NCBI GenBank assembly: GCA_964492925.1
Contig: CAZBMF010000038.1
Coordinates: forward strand, 1 to 21,241
Length of the DNA stretch: 21,241 bases
Direction of reading: 5' to 3'
Origin: VMCP01 sp964492925
GTDB taxonomy: Bacteria; Bacteroidota; Bacteroidia; NS11-12g; UBA955
Shown here one piece after another: positions 6,845 through 15,787 of the stretch; position 1 is the stretch's first letter; each line of letters starts with the position of its first letter. Both the position numbers and the translations under genes were made by a program. The notes under the pieces are model-generated. The model saw only the letters and a list, made by a program, of their open reading frames with translations, ran no database searches and was not told where the DNA came from.

Positions 6845-9800
6845 TTATTTTACAATAAGTCTTTCAACGTATGATTGACCATCTAGATCCGTAATTCTTA
6901 CAAATACAAATCCATGTACACCTTGAATGTTCATCATGTAAGTATCGTTTGAATTTACAGATTTAACTGTTTTAACCAAACGGCCCGACATATCAAGTAC
7001 ATCAATTTTTGCTATTTTGGTAGCATTGCTGAAGAATACTTGATCCACTGCTGGATTTGGATAAACTTTGAAATTACCTTCAGCGAATGATTTAGCTAAG
7101 CTAGGCTCATTGTCTTTAATGGTCAAAATCATGATTGAATCTTTACCAATAGAACCAGGACCTTGGATATTGCGAATTGCAAAAGATACCAATTTATCGC
7201 CATCACTATCTAAATCATCCGTAATATTGGCTTTTACAGAGAAATAATTGTTGTTTTTTGTTACTTGAATTGTTTTTGTTGCATAATCATAATCAGCAGG
7301 AGTTAATGCAGTTCCACCCAAAGAAACAACGTCAAAAGTAAAGTTCTCATCTGAAGGGAAAACAGAGATATCCATTTTGAATGAATCAGCCAATTCAAAA
7401 ACAAAATCAGAAGTCTTCATAAAATTAACAACAGGTAAACTTGCTGGTGAAAAATCGGCCAAGTATCTTGGTGCTAAGTAGTACTTAGACGTATATGGTG
7501 AAGAGTTATCAAACTGAACACCTAAACCTACTACATTGAAGTAACCTGTAGGAGCAGATGTGCCATCTATATCCGTTTCAGAATCAATATTCAATGTATC
7601 AACACCTCCAGAAGTATTCATAACTCTTACATAACTAAATTTGTTTGCCGCCAATGCAGTAGAAGGCCATTCGGTTGCATCTACCAATTTAACACGAGCC
7701 AATTTCATAAGATTAGATTCACTCGCTTCATTGATTGTTGTAACCAATTTAGCTTGCTCCAATGTACGATTTCCTGCAATTTTAATCATGGTATCAATTC
7801 TATCCATTTGAACTGTACCTTGGAATTGTCCAATTGAACCTTGAATCATCAATGAATCACCTTCTTTTACAATATAGCCATAAGTTTTAGCACCAGAATA
7901 AACACCTATTCCACCTGTTTTATCTCTTAAAGTAAATCCTAAACCGGTAGATCTTGTGTTTACACCATAAACAACACCATAAATTCTGCATTTTACATTC
8001 AATGAGTCTGCAGTTTTGTTGACATTTGTTTGCTTATTGATAGTGCCAATTGGATAAATTGGATAATCATCATCTTGAATGGTTACCTTCAATGTATCAG
8101 ACAAAATTATGATATTACTCAAATTGGCCATTCCAAATTTCACCACTTCTGACTTCTCATTGATATCATCGTTCACTACTGGAACGTTTACAACAATTGT
8201 ATCAGGTGTTGAAGATGTTACATAAATAGCTTTTGATGAAGGACTGAATTTAATATCAGTTGGATTCTCTGCTGAACTTTCATTGGTAAAATAACGCAAA
8301 GTGAAATCTCCACCCGCAGATTTTCTGTTTACCAATCTGATTTTAACATCAAATGAACCAACTGATTCACTCACTGTGAAATTGCTACCTAGAAATTGAA
8401 CTCCGGTAGGACCATCATTATCTTCAATAACCAATGTAGCTACTGAATCTTTCAAAAATCCAGCACCAGATACCAAACGAATAACCAACTGAATAGAATC
8501 ACGTTTGTCAATCATTACATCATCAAAGATTTTTGTATTGATTGTAATTGAATCAGGACCATTTGCATTTCCAATGTTAAAAGAAGTATCGCTATTGTTA
8601 CTACTGATATAAAATTCGCTTGGAATGTATGTGCTATCAGATTTGTATTTCACAAACATTTTAAGCTTCACCGGTGTGGTAACTGCTTTGTCAAGTTTAA
8701 ATGAAAAACCAACATTCTTGTTGGCTTCAACTGTACGAATTGAAGGTGTTTTAATAGAAATATTGGCTACATCATTATCAGTTACTGAAATAGTATGTGC
8801 AACTTCAGTTCCAATCAAGCAATTATTTGGTTGATCCAAACGCAATACTATCGTTTCTGTACCTTCAGAAATCACATCTTCATTGATTGTAATTTCCGTG
8901 GTATCGTTTACAGCAACTCCAGGATTGAATGTAATTGTTTTAGGCTCTGTCAAAGTAAAATCTGAACTTGCACCTTTGGTAGCAGTTCCACCCACTAAGT
9001 ACAATCTAACCGATTGAGGATCAGAGTTGCTATATTTTCTGGTTACAAAAACTTTGTATTTGCCAACACCTTCATCTGTTGTTGAAGAACGTGTCCAAAA
9101 TTCAACCTTTGGTGAAATCAAAGGAGCATCATCCAAATCCAAGGCAATTGGTGTAGTTGATCCCCCAGTAGGATTTACGGTACTTCTATTGTTCGGACCC
9201 CAAATTCCATTGGTGTCTTTATTTGCATAAATTGAAAATCCTGTTTTAAAAGATAAGTTATCGATTCTTCTAATACCAGAAGACAAAGAATTCGGAATAA
9301 TACCACCCCAAGTTCCACTCTTTTGATAAACATTGCTGCTGTAGAATCCTACCAAACTTGAAAATGATGCACCTGAATAACTGCCACTTTCAACATTGGA
9401 AACAGTAATTGGCCTTCCAAATCCGTTGTCATTATCATACAAAGCAACCATACTTTTAGCAGCTGCATAACTTTTACCCCAAATACCTGTACCATTGTTA
9501 CCACCGGCAGTAGCAGACCATGCTAATACTTTTATTGAGTCTTCACAATAGTATCGGAAAGTATCTGTATTATTAATACCCAACATGGTTACCGCAAAAT
9601 ACACATAGTTTCCAGCCGTAAACCTTGAGTTACTTGTATGCATCATACCAAACCAACCCTCGTAGTTACCCATCATGCTAGTTGTAAGCGTATCACAGTT
9701 TCCAGCATTTGTAAAATCTGTGGTAGTTGCATATCGATAATTTCCTTGTGAATCAATGAAAATGTCAGTTCCAGCTCCAGCAGTTGTTAAACTAGTGTTT

Positions 9801-10015
9801 GCAAAATCCGTGTATCGAATTGCACGAACAATATATTTATAAGAGGTATTAGGTGTTAACCCATCCAACCTCAATCTAGCAAATACCGGAATTCGTGTAG
9901 ACGAGCCCGATGCCATGTACTGGGGAACTATAACCCCTGTTGTGTTCATCGACTTATACTGAGCTTTTGCAAAACCCAAGTTTAATGCCAATAATACAAA
10001 TAATAACTTCTTCAT
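6845..10015 (-). CDS. Type IX-secreted protein with Calx-beta-like domains and C-terminal sorting domain
   Basis: A 1056-residue exported protein. It has a clear signal peptide (MKKLLFVLLALNLGFAKAQ, cleaved near 19). An N-terminal beta-rich region I cannot assign spans 20-295. Three Calx-beta-like modules follow at about 303-415, 417-535 and 538-650, each ending in a DND/DDD turn (VTDND, IEDND, IQDDD). A region at 655-855 resembles the OB-fold-like domains of some secreted Bacteroidota proteins (GFTLRDKTGGIGVY at 692-705). A fourth Calx-beta-like module is at 861-970, ending TIKDNE. A type A type IX sorting domain lies at about 980-1056, with the YPNP box at 985-988 and a terminal ERLIVK. It is therefore expected to cross the outer membrane and be released or anchored at the surface. 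An adhesive or matrix role is inference. The domain limits are judged by eye. It has its own promoter and terminator. Confidence 0.9.
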   Translation of the reverse strand: MKKLLFVLLALNLGFAKAQYKSMNTTGVIVPQYMASGSSTRIPVFARLRLDGLTPNTSYKYIVRAIRYTDFANTSLTTAGAGTDIFIDSQGNYRYATTTDFTNAGNCDTLTTSMMGNYEGWFGMMHTSNSRFTAGNYVYFAVTMLGINNTDTFRYYCEDSIKVLAWSATAGGNNGTGIWGKSYAAAKSMVALYDNDNGFGRPITVSNVESGSYSGASFSSLVGFYSSNVYQKSGTWGGIIPNSLSSGIRRIDNLSFKTGFSIYANKDTNGIWGPNNRSTVNPTGGSTTPIALDLDDAPLISPKVEFWTRSSTTDEGVGKYKVFVTRKYSNSDPQSVRLYLVGGTATKGASSDFTLTEPKTITFNPGVAVNDTTEITINEDVISEGTETIVLRLDQPNNCLIGTEVAHTISVTDNDVANISIKTPSIRTVEANKNVGFSFKLDKAVTTPVKLKMFVKYKSDSTYIPSEFYISSNNSDTSFNIGNANGPDSITINTKIFDDVMIDKRDSIQLVIRLVSGAGFLKDSVATLVIEDNDGPTGVQFLGSNFTVSESVGSFDVKIRLVNRKSAGGDFTLRYFTNESSAENPTDIKFSPSSKAIYVTSSTPDTIVVNVPVVNDDINEKSEVVKFGMANLSNIIILSDTLKVTIQDDDYPIYPIGTINKQTNVNKTADSLNVKCRIYGVVYGVNTRSTGLGFTLRDKTGGIGVYSGAKTYGYIVKEGDSLMIQGSIGQFQGTVQMDRIDTMIKIAGNRTLEQAKLVTTINEASESNLMKLARVKLVDATEWPSTALAANKFSYVRVMNTSGGVDTLNIDSETDIDGTSAPTGYFNVVGLGVQFDNSSPYTSKYYLAPRYLADFSPASLPVVNFMKTSDFVFELADSFKMDISVFPSDENFTFDVVSLGGTALTPADYDYATKTIQVTKNNNYFSVKANITDDLDSDGDKLVSFAIRNIQGPGSIGKDSIMILTIKDNEPSLAKSFAEGNFKVYPNPAVDQVFFSNATKIAKIDVLDMSGRLVKTVKSVNSNDTYMMNIQGVHGFVFVRITDLDGQSYVERLIVK

Positions 10016-10035
10016 TTCTTTTTCTTTGGATTTTA

Positions 10036-10065
10036 CAAATTTAATTAACTAATCCGTAAAAACAA
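10036..10065 (-). promoter_or_regulatory. Consensus Bacteroidota promoter for the type IX-secreted protein
   Basis: On the minus strand TTG (10065-10063) is followed by exactly 19 nt and then TAAATTTG (10043-10036). This is the full TTG-N19-TAnnTTTG pattern and the best promoter in the window. Initiation near 10029 would give a short leader of about 14 nt with an AAAGAAAAAGAA purine tract before the ATG at 10015. Confidence 0.85.
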
Positions 10066-10071
10066 CTTACT

Positions 10072-10097
10072 CAGTTTTAACTGCAATTCATACTGCA
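10072..10097 (-). repeat. Inverted and direct repeats upstream of the promoter
   Basis: CAGTT-TT-AACTG (10072-10083) is an inverted repeat just upstream of the -33 element. ACTGCA occurs twice (10080-10085 and 10092-10097) with 12-bp spacing. These could be regulator sites or a weak structure following comF; no T-tract directly follows the hairpin on the minus strand. Confidence 0.3.
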
Positions 10098-10778
10098 TTA
10101 TTGAGTAAAACCTAGCGCTAAAACACTCACTTTTATATCCACATTTTTATGAATTTCTCGAATACAAGCCTCAATTGTGGCGCCCGTTGTAATTACATCA
10201 TCAATGATTACCAAATGTTTATACCCACCTAACAAACTTCCAAATCTATATTGATCCTTAGAATTTTCCCATCTCGAAATTCTATTCTTATGTGTTTGAC
10301 TGTCAGCAAAACTATCCCTCTTTAACACCCCATCTACAATAGGCAATGTCAAACTTTTTGATAACCCTTTAGCAATTTCTTCAGATTGATTGTATCCCCG
10401 TTTTTTAAGTTTTTTGGTATGTAATGGTACCGGCACCAAGCAATCGAAATCCATATTTTCCAAGCCATTTTTTTTGACCCAGTTACCAAATAAATATCCC
10501 ATATCATGGGCCAATATCACGCCATCGTCATATTTTATGTTTTTAATTAAATTTGAGTACCTAGAATCACTTCTGTATCGAATATATGCACTCGCTGACT
10601 CTACTTTACACCGACCCCAAAATGTTTTTTCAACCGGATTATCTGTCTTCAATTGATAATAACCCAATGGAACACCAGCCTCACAATTCAAACACATATA
10701 CTTTTCATGGTTGTAAATGATTGTTTCACATACCAAACAATATCTTGGAAACATTACATCCAATAGTTTCTTTATCAT
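10098..10778 (-). CDS. comF: ComF-family phosphoribosyltransferase
   Basis: A 226-residue cytosolic protein with the ComF architecture. An N-terminal zinc-ribbon-like double-zinc region has two CxxC pairs (C14/C17 and C29/C32), and a C-terminal type I PRTase fold carries the PRPP-binding loop IIDDVITTGAT (191-201). PVPLH and RGYNQS, conserved in the family, lie in the middle. Homologues (ComFC, GntX) are linked to DNA uptake in competent bacteria, but the enzymatic substrate is not settled. The ATG at 10778 gives the expected position for the first CxxC. It is followed by the type IX-secreted gene, which has its own strong promoter, and is divergent from the second ABC exporter across about 96 bases. 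No other competence gene is visible here. Confidence 0.92.
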   Translation of the reverse strand: MIKKLLDVMFPRYCLVCETIIYNHEKYMCLNCEAGVPLGYYQLKTDNPVEKTFWGRCKVESASAYIRYRSDSRYSNLIKNIKYDDGVILAHDMGYLFGNWVKKNGLENMDFDCLVPVPLHTKKLKKRGYNQSEEIAKGLSKSLTLPIVDGVLKRDSFADSQTHKNRISRWENSKDQYRFGSLLGGYKHLVIIDDVITTGATIEACIREIHKNVDIKVSVLALGFTQ

Positions 10779-10860
10779 TGTTGTTCAAACTTTTATCGAT
10801 TATCTACACACATAAAACAACTTTTTTCATGTTAACCCCCTAATCACAAAATAAATCAAC

Positions 10861-10868
10861 GAAATTTG
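10861..10868 (+). promoter_or_regulatory. Possible -7 box of the second ABC exporter operon
   Basis: GAAATTTG keeps the AnnTTTG part of the consensus and lies 6 nt before the ATG at 10875. No -33 TTG is present, so this is a weak match. It is worth noting because the spacing to the start codon repeats that seen at other genes in the window. Confidence 0.3.
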
Positions 10869-10874
10869 CCCTTC

Positions 10875-12704
10875 ATGGCATCACGAAGATTTGAAGACAG
10901 AGATATTCCAAAATCAAAAATCAACCTAACTTCCCTCAAGAAGTCTACCAAGTTGTTTAATTATATGTCTACAACCAACAAATGGCTCTTCCTTCTTGGA
11001 ACCATTTTTTTGGGAATTACGGCAGGCGCTTCTATATTGTTTCCAAAATTATTGGGGGATATGATGGATGGTGTTTTTGTATACAAGCAAGGAGGCGTTT
11101 CCACCGCACCTTCAATCGAAAAACTCACAAAAGTTGCCGAAATGTTTGTATATCTCTTTATCGTACAAGCAGTATTTAGCTTCCTTAGAATCGCTATCTA
11201 TGTTAGAGTTACAGAAAATATGACCTTCGGTTTGAGAACCGATCTTTTCAAATCTGTGATCGCTCAAAACATGGAATTTCATGCACAAAATCGTGTTGGT
11301 GAATTGATTAGTAGATTTAGTTCAGACATCTCTCAAATTCAAGATACTTTTACCACCAATATCGCCATGTTCATTCGTCAACTTCTCGTGATGATAGGTG
11401 GTATTGTGCTTATTTTTATGACATCCAACAAATTGGCTGTTTACATGCTTCTTACCGTGCCAATTATTGTTGTTGTTGCTCTCTTCTTTGGCCGATTTAT
11501 CAGAAAAATTTCAAAAGAAGTTCAGGATTTAAATGCCCAAAATAACATCATTGTAGAAGAATCTATTTCCGGTATTGTAAATGTCAAAGCTTACACCAAT
11601 GAAAAATTTGAACTTGATCGATATTCAAAAAATGCACTCCACTTGCAAAAAGAAAGTATCATCCGTGGATATTGGAGAGGTGCTTTTAGCTCTTTTATCA
11701 TTGTTTGCTTATTTGGTAGTATCGTCTGGCTCATTTACAAAGGTTTAGGGCTTGTTCAAACTGGCGATTTAGCCATTGGTGAACTTTTTAACTTCATGTT
11801 TCTAACTGCTTTTGTGGGTGGAAGTATTGGTGGAATGGCTGAACAATTTGTTCAAATTCAAAAAACCCTAGGCGCGATCGAAAGAGTTTTTGATATCATT
11901 GAAACCCCTTCTGAAATTAACAACGCCAATCATTCACCCCAACTTTCTCATACCATCCAATTTCAAAACGTTGAATTTTCATATCCCTCTCGACCCGATA
12001 ATCCCGTTTTGAAAGATATTACTTTCTCCCTCAATCCAGGCGAATCTATTGCATTGGTGGGCCCCAGTGGATCGGGGAAAAGCACCATCGCTGCTTTGAT
12101 TTACCAATTCTATAAACCCTCTGCCGGTACTATTTCTTTAGGTAAAACCAATATCAATGAATTCGACCTTCAAGAATATCGGAAACACTTTGCTTATGTG
12201 CCTCAAGAAGTAGTTTTGTTCGGCGGTTCAATCTATGAAAATATCCTTTATGGAAATCCAGAAGCCACCGAAGAACAAGTTATTGATGCAGCGAAAAAAG
12301 CCAATGCTTACTCTTTTATTCAAGAATTTCCAGAAAAATTCCATACCCTTGTGGGTGATCGTGGAATGAAATTATCGGGTGGACAAAAACAAAGAATTGC
12401 CATTGCAAGAGCAATATTAAGAAATCCTAGCGTTTTAATTCTTGATGAAGCCACCTCCGCTTTGGATTCAGAAAGTGAATTTGAAGTTCAAAAAGCTTTG
12501 TCAGAATTGATGACAAATAGAACCTCTGTGGTTATTGCTCACAGACTTAGCACCATCCGACATTCAAACAACATTCTCGTAATCAAACAAGGGAAAATTA
12601 TTGAATCTGGCAACCATCAACAATTAATGTCTATCGAAAATGGTATTTATAAAAACATGATTGACAGACAAATCGATCCATCTGATTATTTTAGCAACTT
12701 GTAA
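10875..12704 (+). CDS. MsbA-type ABC exporter, second copy
   Basis: A 609-residue half-transporter with an N-terminal six-helix domain (about 35-330) and an ATPase domain. Walker A is GPSGSGKS (396-403), Q-loop Q444, signature LSGGQ (500-504), Walker B VLILDE (520-525), and switch His H556. All motifs are intact. I chose the ATG at 10875 over the TTG at 10866 because it is the stronger codon and leaves a normal N-terminus; the TTG overlaps the presumed promoter box. It differs clearly from the exporter at 4916-6742, for example in its N-terminal cytoplasmic extension and linker, so the two are not recent duplicates. The TPR gene starts 2 nt after its stop, implying co-transcription and translational coupling. 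The substrate is unknown; lipid or drug export is the family expectation. Confidence 0.93.
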   Translation: MASRRFEDRDIPKSKINLTSLKKSTKLFNYMSTTNKWLFLLGTIFLGITAGASILFPKLLGDMMDGVFVYKQGGVSTAPSIEKLTKVAEMFVYLFIVQAVFSFLRIAIYVRVTENMTFGLRTDLFKSVIAQNMEFHAQNRVGELISRFSSDISQIQDTFTTNIAMFIRQLLVMIGGIVLIFMTSNKLAVYMLLTVPIIVVVALFFGRFIRKISKEVQDLNAQNNIIVEESISGIVNVKAYTNEKFELDRYSKNALHLQKESIIRGYWRGAFSSFIIVCLFGSIVWLIYKGLGLVQTGDLAIGELFNFMFLTAFVGGSIGGMAEQFVQIQKTLGAIERVFDIIETPSEINNANHSPQLSHTIQFQNVEFSYPSRPDNPVLKDITFSLNPGESIALVGPSGSGKSTIAALIYQFYKPSAGTISLGKTNINEFDLQEYRKHFAYVPQEVVLFGGSIYENILYGNPEATEEQVIDAAKKANAYSFIQEFPEKFHTLVGDRGMKLSGGQKQRIAIARAILRNPSVLILDEATSALDSESEFEVQKALSELMTNRTSVVIAHRLSTIRHSNNILVIKQGKIIESGNHQQLMSIENGIYKNMIDRQIDPSDYFSNL

Positions 12705-12706
12705 AT

Positions 12707-14500
12707 TTGAAAAACCTTTTTGTTTATATCGCCACTTTTATACTAATGAACAACATTTTTGCCCAAAGTAAAAATGATTTAGCCAATGGTCTTTATGAAC
12801 AAAATGAATTTGAAAAAGCAACCATCATCTATGAAGAACTTGTAGATGAAAACCCAAATCAATCATTCTTTTACGAAAGATATATCCAATGTTTGGTGAA
12901 AACAAGTAACCAGAAAAAAGCCGTTAAATTCATTCGGAAAAAGTCTAAAAAATCACCAGATCCTCTGCCTCTCATGATCGATGAATGTTGGGTTTTATCA
13001 ACCGATGAAAAAACTTCCAAAGAAGCCGACAATTTATTTGACTTTATCTTAAGCAAAATCAATCAAGATTTAGAAGTTTCACTATATGCCGCAGAGTTGT
13101 TTGAACGACATAATCTGAATAACTACGCCATAAAAATTCTGCAAACAGCTGAAACAAATTTTGGAGAAAATTCAGAAATCTCGAACAACTTGGCCAATCT
13201 CTACATTTCTAACGGTCAAAGAATTCAAGCTATGGAAAGATACATGAATCTCATGATTCATTCCAGCGTTGATTTTGAAAACCTAAAACAAGTTTTTGAA
13301 TCCAATATCACCGATAGTGCCGATATCGTTGCTCTTCAGCAACTGCTCATCACAAAAATTCAAGAAAATCCTTACGTTACTTCTTTATCTGAATGGTTAA
13401 AATGGACATTCGTGAAGTTACAAGACTGGAAAAACGCCTTTGTTTTCACCAAATCAATTGACATCAGACTCAAAGAAGATGGTAAAAGAGTGTATGATTT
13501 GGGACTGGTTTGTAAATCTAACAATGAACTCAATATTGCGTTAAAATGCTTTGAATATTGCCTCAAAAAAGGGGAAAATTCATTTGATGAAACCGAATCA
13601 TTTTCAAAATATCTTGAAGTAAAATACCTCATTTATTCCCAACAAAATACACAAGAAAAAGATTGGAACAATCTCATTGGTGAACTCAAACAGTTCGAAT
13701 TAAAAAATGGCCCTTCAGTTTCAACCCTCCCCATTGCTGAAACCCTTTCTCAAATTTACATTGAAAGAAATTCTCCTGATTCAGCGGTTTTTCTGCTTGA
13801 AAAATATATAAACAACAACCAAATTCAGAAGAAAAATTTGGCTCAAGCCAAAATTGCTTTGGCAAAGGCACATGTAGCCAATTCTGAAATGTGGAAAAGC
13901 GAACTCCTTTTTGCCCAAGTTGAAAAAGATTACAGTGAAGAAGCACTGGGGCAAACCGCCAAATACAACCGTGCCGAATTGAGTTTTTTCCGCGGTGATT
14001 ATGATTGGGCCGCCATGCAATTGGATGTTCTCAAAGATGCAACTACTCAACTCATCTCTAATGAAGCAATGGAACTTGCTCTTTGTATTACAGATAATGT
14101 GGCCTCTGACTCAAATTATTTGCCCCTTCAAATCTATTCTAAATCCCTCCTCTTCTTTAGACAACATCGTTTTGATAGCGCTATTTTCTATGCCAATTTA
14201 GTAAAAACCGATTTTCCCGGACATAGCCTTACCGACGAAGTTTTGCTGCTAAAGGCCAAAATCTTTGAACAACAAAAACAATACGATAAAGCCGCTGATA
14301 CCTATGAAACCCTAGCCATCGCATTTGAACATGACATTCTCACAGATAATGCACTTTTTGCCTTAGCCAATTTGTATCAATTTAAACTAAATAACACTGA
14401 AAAAGCCATTAAAACCTACCAAAAAATTATTGACCAGTTTTCAAATAGCATTTTTATTGTTGACGCGAGACGAGAATTTCGTAAACTTCGTGGTTTTTAA
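12707..14500 (+). CDS. Secreted or periplasmic tetratricopeptide repeat protein
   Basis: A 597-residue exported helical-repeat protein. The N-terminus (MKNLFVYIATFILMNNIFAQ, cleaved after residue 20) is a good signal peptide and requires the TTG start at 12707; the later ATG at 12746-12748 would cut the signal in half. TPR-like helix pairs are seen at about 23-85, through the middle, and at 484-597, with YEQNEFEKATIIYEEL (30-45), YDKAADTYETL (526-536) and TEKAIKTYQKIIDQF (564-578) the clearest. It lies 2 nt behind the ABC exporter and 12 nt ahead of a beta-barrel-like protein, so it may bridge inner and outer membrane partners in the periplasm; this is inference from context. It has no type IX sorting tail and no lipobox Cys. 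Confidence 0.85.
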   Translation: MKNLFVYIATFILMNNIFAQSKNDLANGLYEQNEFEKATIIYEELVDENPNQSFFYERYIQCLVKTSNQKKAVKFIRKKSKKSPDPLPLMIDECWVLSTDEKTSKEADNLFDFILSKINQDLEVSLYAAELFERHNLNNYAIKILQTAETNFGENSEISNNLANLYISNGQRIQAMERYMNLMIHSSVDFENLKQVFESNITDSADIVALQQLLITKIQENPYVTSLSEWLKWTFVKLQDWKNAFVFTKSIDIRLKEDGKRVYDLGLVCKSNNELNIALKCFEYCLKKGENSFDETESFSKYLEVKYLIYSQQNTQEKDWNNLIGELKQFELKNGPSVSTLPIAETLSQIYIERNSPDSAVFLLEKYINNNQIQKKNLAQAKIALAKAHVANSEMWKSELLFAQVEKDYSEEALGQTAKYNRAELSFFRGDYDWAAMQLDVLKDATTQLISNEAMELALCITDNVASDSNYLPLQIYSKSLLFFRQHRFDSAIFYANLVKTDFPGHSLTDEVLLLKAKIFEQQKQYDKAADTYETLAIAFEHDILTDNALFALANLYQFKLNNTEKAIKTYQKIIDQFSNSIFIVDARREFRKLRGF

Positions 14501-14508
14501 TTACTTTG
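14501..14508 (+). promoter_or_regulatory. Possible internal promoter box before the beta-barrel-like gene
   Basis: TTACTTTG resembles TAnnTTTG with one base missing in the spacer (TA-C-TTTG). It lies 4 nt before the ATG at 14513, inside the 12-nt gap after the TPR gene. Confidence 0.3.
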
Positions 14509-14512
14509 CACC

Positions 14513-15787
14513 ATGATCTCTTTCCGCAAGCATTTGTTTTTGTTTCTTTTTATTTTCGGGGGACAGCTTGCCGTTTCTGCTCAATTAGACAATCAAATTT
14601 TTAAACGACCTTATAATGATATTCAACACCGTGAATATCAAGCTGTGAGATCCCAATACCTCGATAATGACACAATCAATCAATTAGATTCGCTTTATAA
14701 CGATTCAACAAACCCAAATTCTTCGTTTGTAAAAACAACTCAATCTGATATTTACAATTACCGCAGTGGGTTTAGCTTTGGCAATTTGCTTTATTGCAAA
14801 AACAATGAGTTTGGCGAATCAAACAACCCCGGACAAACTTTTTTTGGCAACCAAATATGGTTTGGTGGAAAATACTATTTTACACAGAATTTGAGCACAA
14901 GCTTGGGCTATTTTATGCAATATGACTTTGGTGACAACCAATTTCCTAGCAAAGGTTTACCCATTTTTAACATTGAATATAATACTGAACGAAATAGATT
15001 GATTGCTGGAAGTTTACTTGGCAACACCAACCACAACTTGATTGAACCTCTCTATAATTATGAAAATACCTTCACCAAACCCATAGAATATGGTATTCAA
15101 TACTTTCATTTTAACAAATTGATCTCATATCAAACTTGGCTTGATTGGCGTCAATTTGCAAAAATTGAAACTTCACAGCAAGAAAAAATATCGTTCGGAC
15201 AAACACTATTGATCAAAGTGATCGAGGAAACACAACTACCTTTTCAACTATCATTTCCCGCCTCTCTGCTCATTTATCATCAAGGTGGCGAGGCTTTAAA
15301 TGTCCCTCAAAAAATTCAAACCAATGCGAATGGAAGTGTAGGTGTTAAATTAAATGACATCAATAACAACTTCAAATTTGAATCTCATTTGATATTTTCC
15401 AATGATGTTTCGCCATCTATCAACCATGCGTTTAAAGACGGGTATGGCACTTTTACATATTTCACCGTTTTTGTCCCTCAAAATAAAAACAATAAAAATC
15501 AACACCGAATTGTGGCGAGTTATTTTAAAGCATCTGAATATTATTCACCTTTAGGTGCTCCTTTGTATACAAGTGAATTGTTTGGAAAACCTTATTTATA
15601 CTCAAGAAATAGAGAATTCTTTATGTTGAGATACCAATTCGTTAAATTATTTTCAAATTTCATCCATGTCAATCCAATTCAATTAGATATCCGAATAGAA
15701 CCAATTTATCACATTCAAGAGAAACTTTTTGCCTTCTCTACCGGTGTATACTTAAAAATACTGCTAGGTGATAATTTTATTCATTAA
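14513..15787 (+). CDS. Probable outer-membrane beta-barrel protein, unknown function
   Basis: A 424-residue protein with a signal peptide (MISFRKHLFLFLFIFGGQLAVSAQ, cleaved near 23-24). The mature part is rich in Tyr, Phe, Asn and Gln, with many alternating aromatic/polar stretches (GGKYYFTQNLSTSLGYFMQY, 118-137; EYGIQYFHF, 192-200; LDIRIEPIYHI, 394-404), as in outer-membrane barrels. I do not recognise the family. It follows the TPR gene by 12 nt, so it probably shares the exporter-TPR transcript. Its last 11 bases overlap the 3' end of the convergent PagL-like gene, again leaving no room for a terminator. Residues 25-85 are hydrophilic and probably form a periplasmic or plug-like leader before the barrel. 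Confidence 0.65.
   Translation: MISFRKHLFLFLFIFGGQLAVSAQLDNQIFKRPYNDIQHREYQAVRSQYLDNDTINQLDSLYNDSTNPNSSFVKTTQSDIYNYRSGFSFGNLLYCKNNEFGESNNPGQTFFGNQIWFGGKYYFTQNLSTSLGYFMQYDFGDNQFPSKGLPIFNIEYNTERNRLIAGSLLGNTNHNLIEPLYNYENTFTKPIEYGIQYFHFNKLISYQTWLDWRQFAKIETSQQEKISFGQTLLIKVIEETQLPFQLSFPASLLIYHQGGEALNVPQKIQTNANGSVGVKLNDINNNFKFESHLIFSNDVSPSINHAFKDGYGTFTYFTVFVPQNKNNKNQHRIVASYFKASEYYSPLGAPLYTSELFGKPYLYSRNREFFMLRYQFVKLFSNFIHVNPIQLDIRIEPIYHIQEKLFAFSTGVYLKILLGDNFIH

Noticed and set aside
10866..10874. TTG at 10866 as start of the second ABC exporter
   Set aside because: An ATG lies three codons later and the TTG overlaps a presumed -7 box; the added MPF residues have no support.
4916..12704. The two ABC exporters as a recent duplication or a heterodimeric pair
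   Set aside because: They are on opposite strands, clearly divergent in sequence, and each has complete ATPase motifs, fitting separate homodimers.
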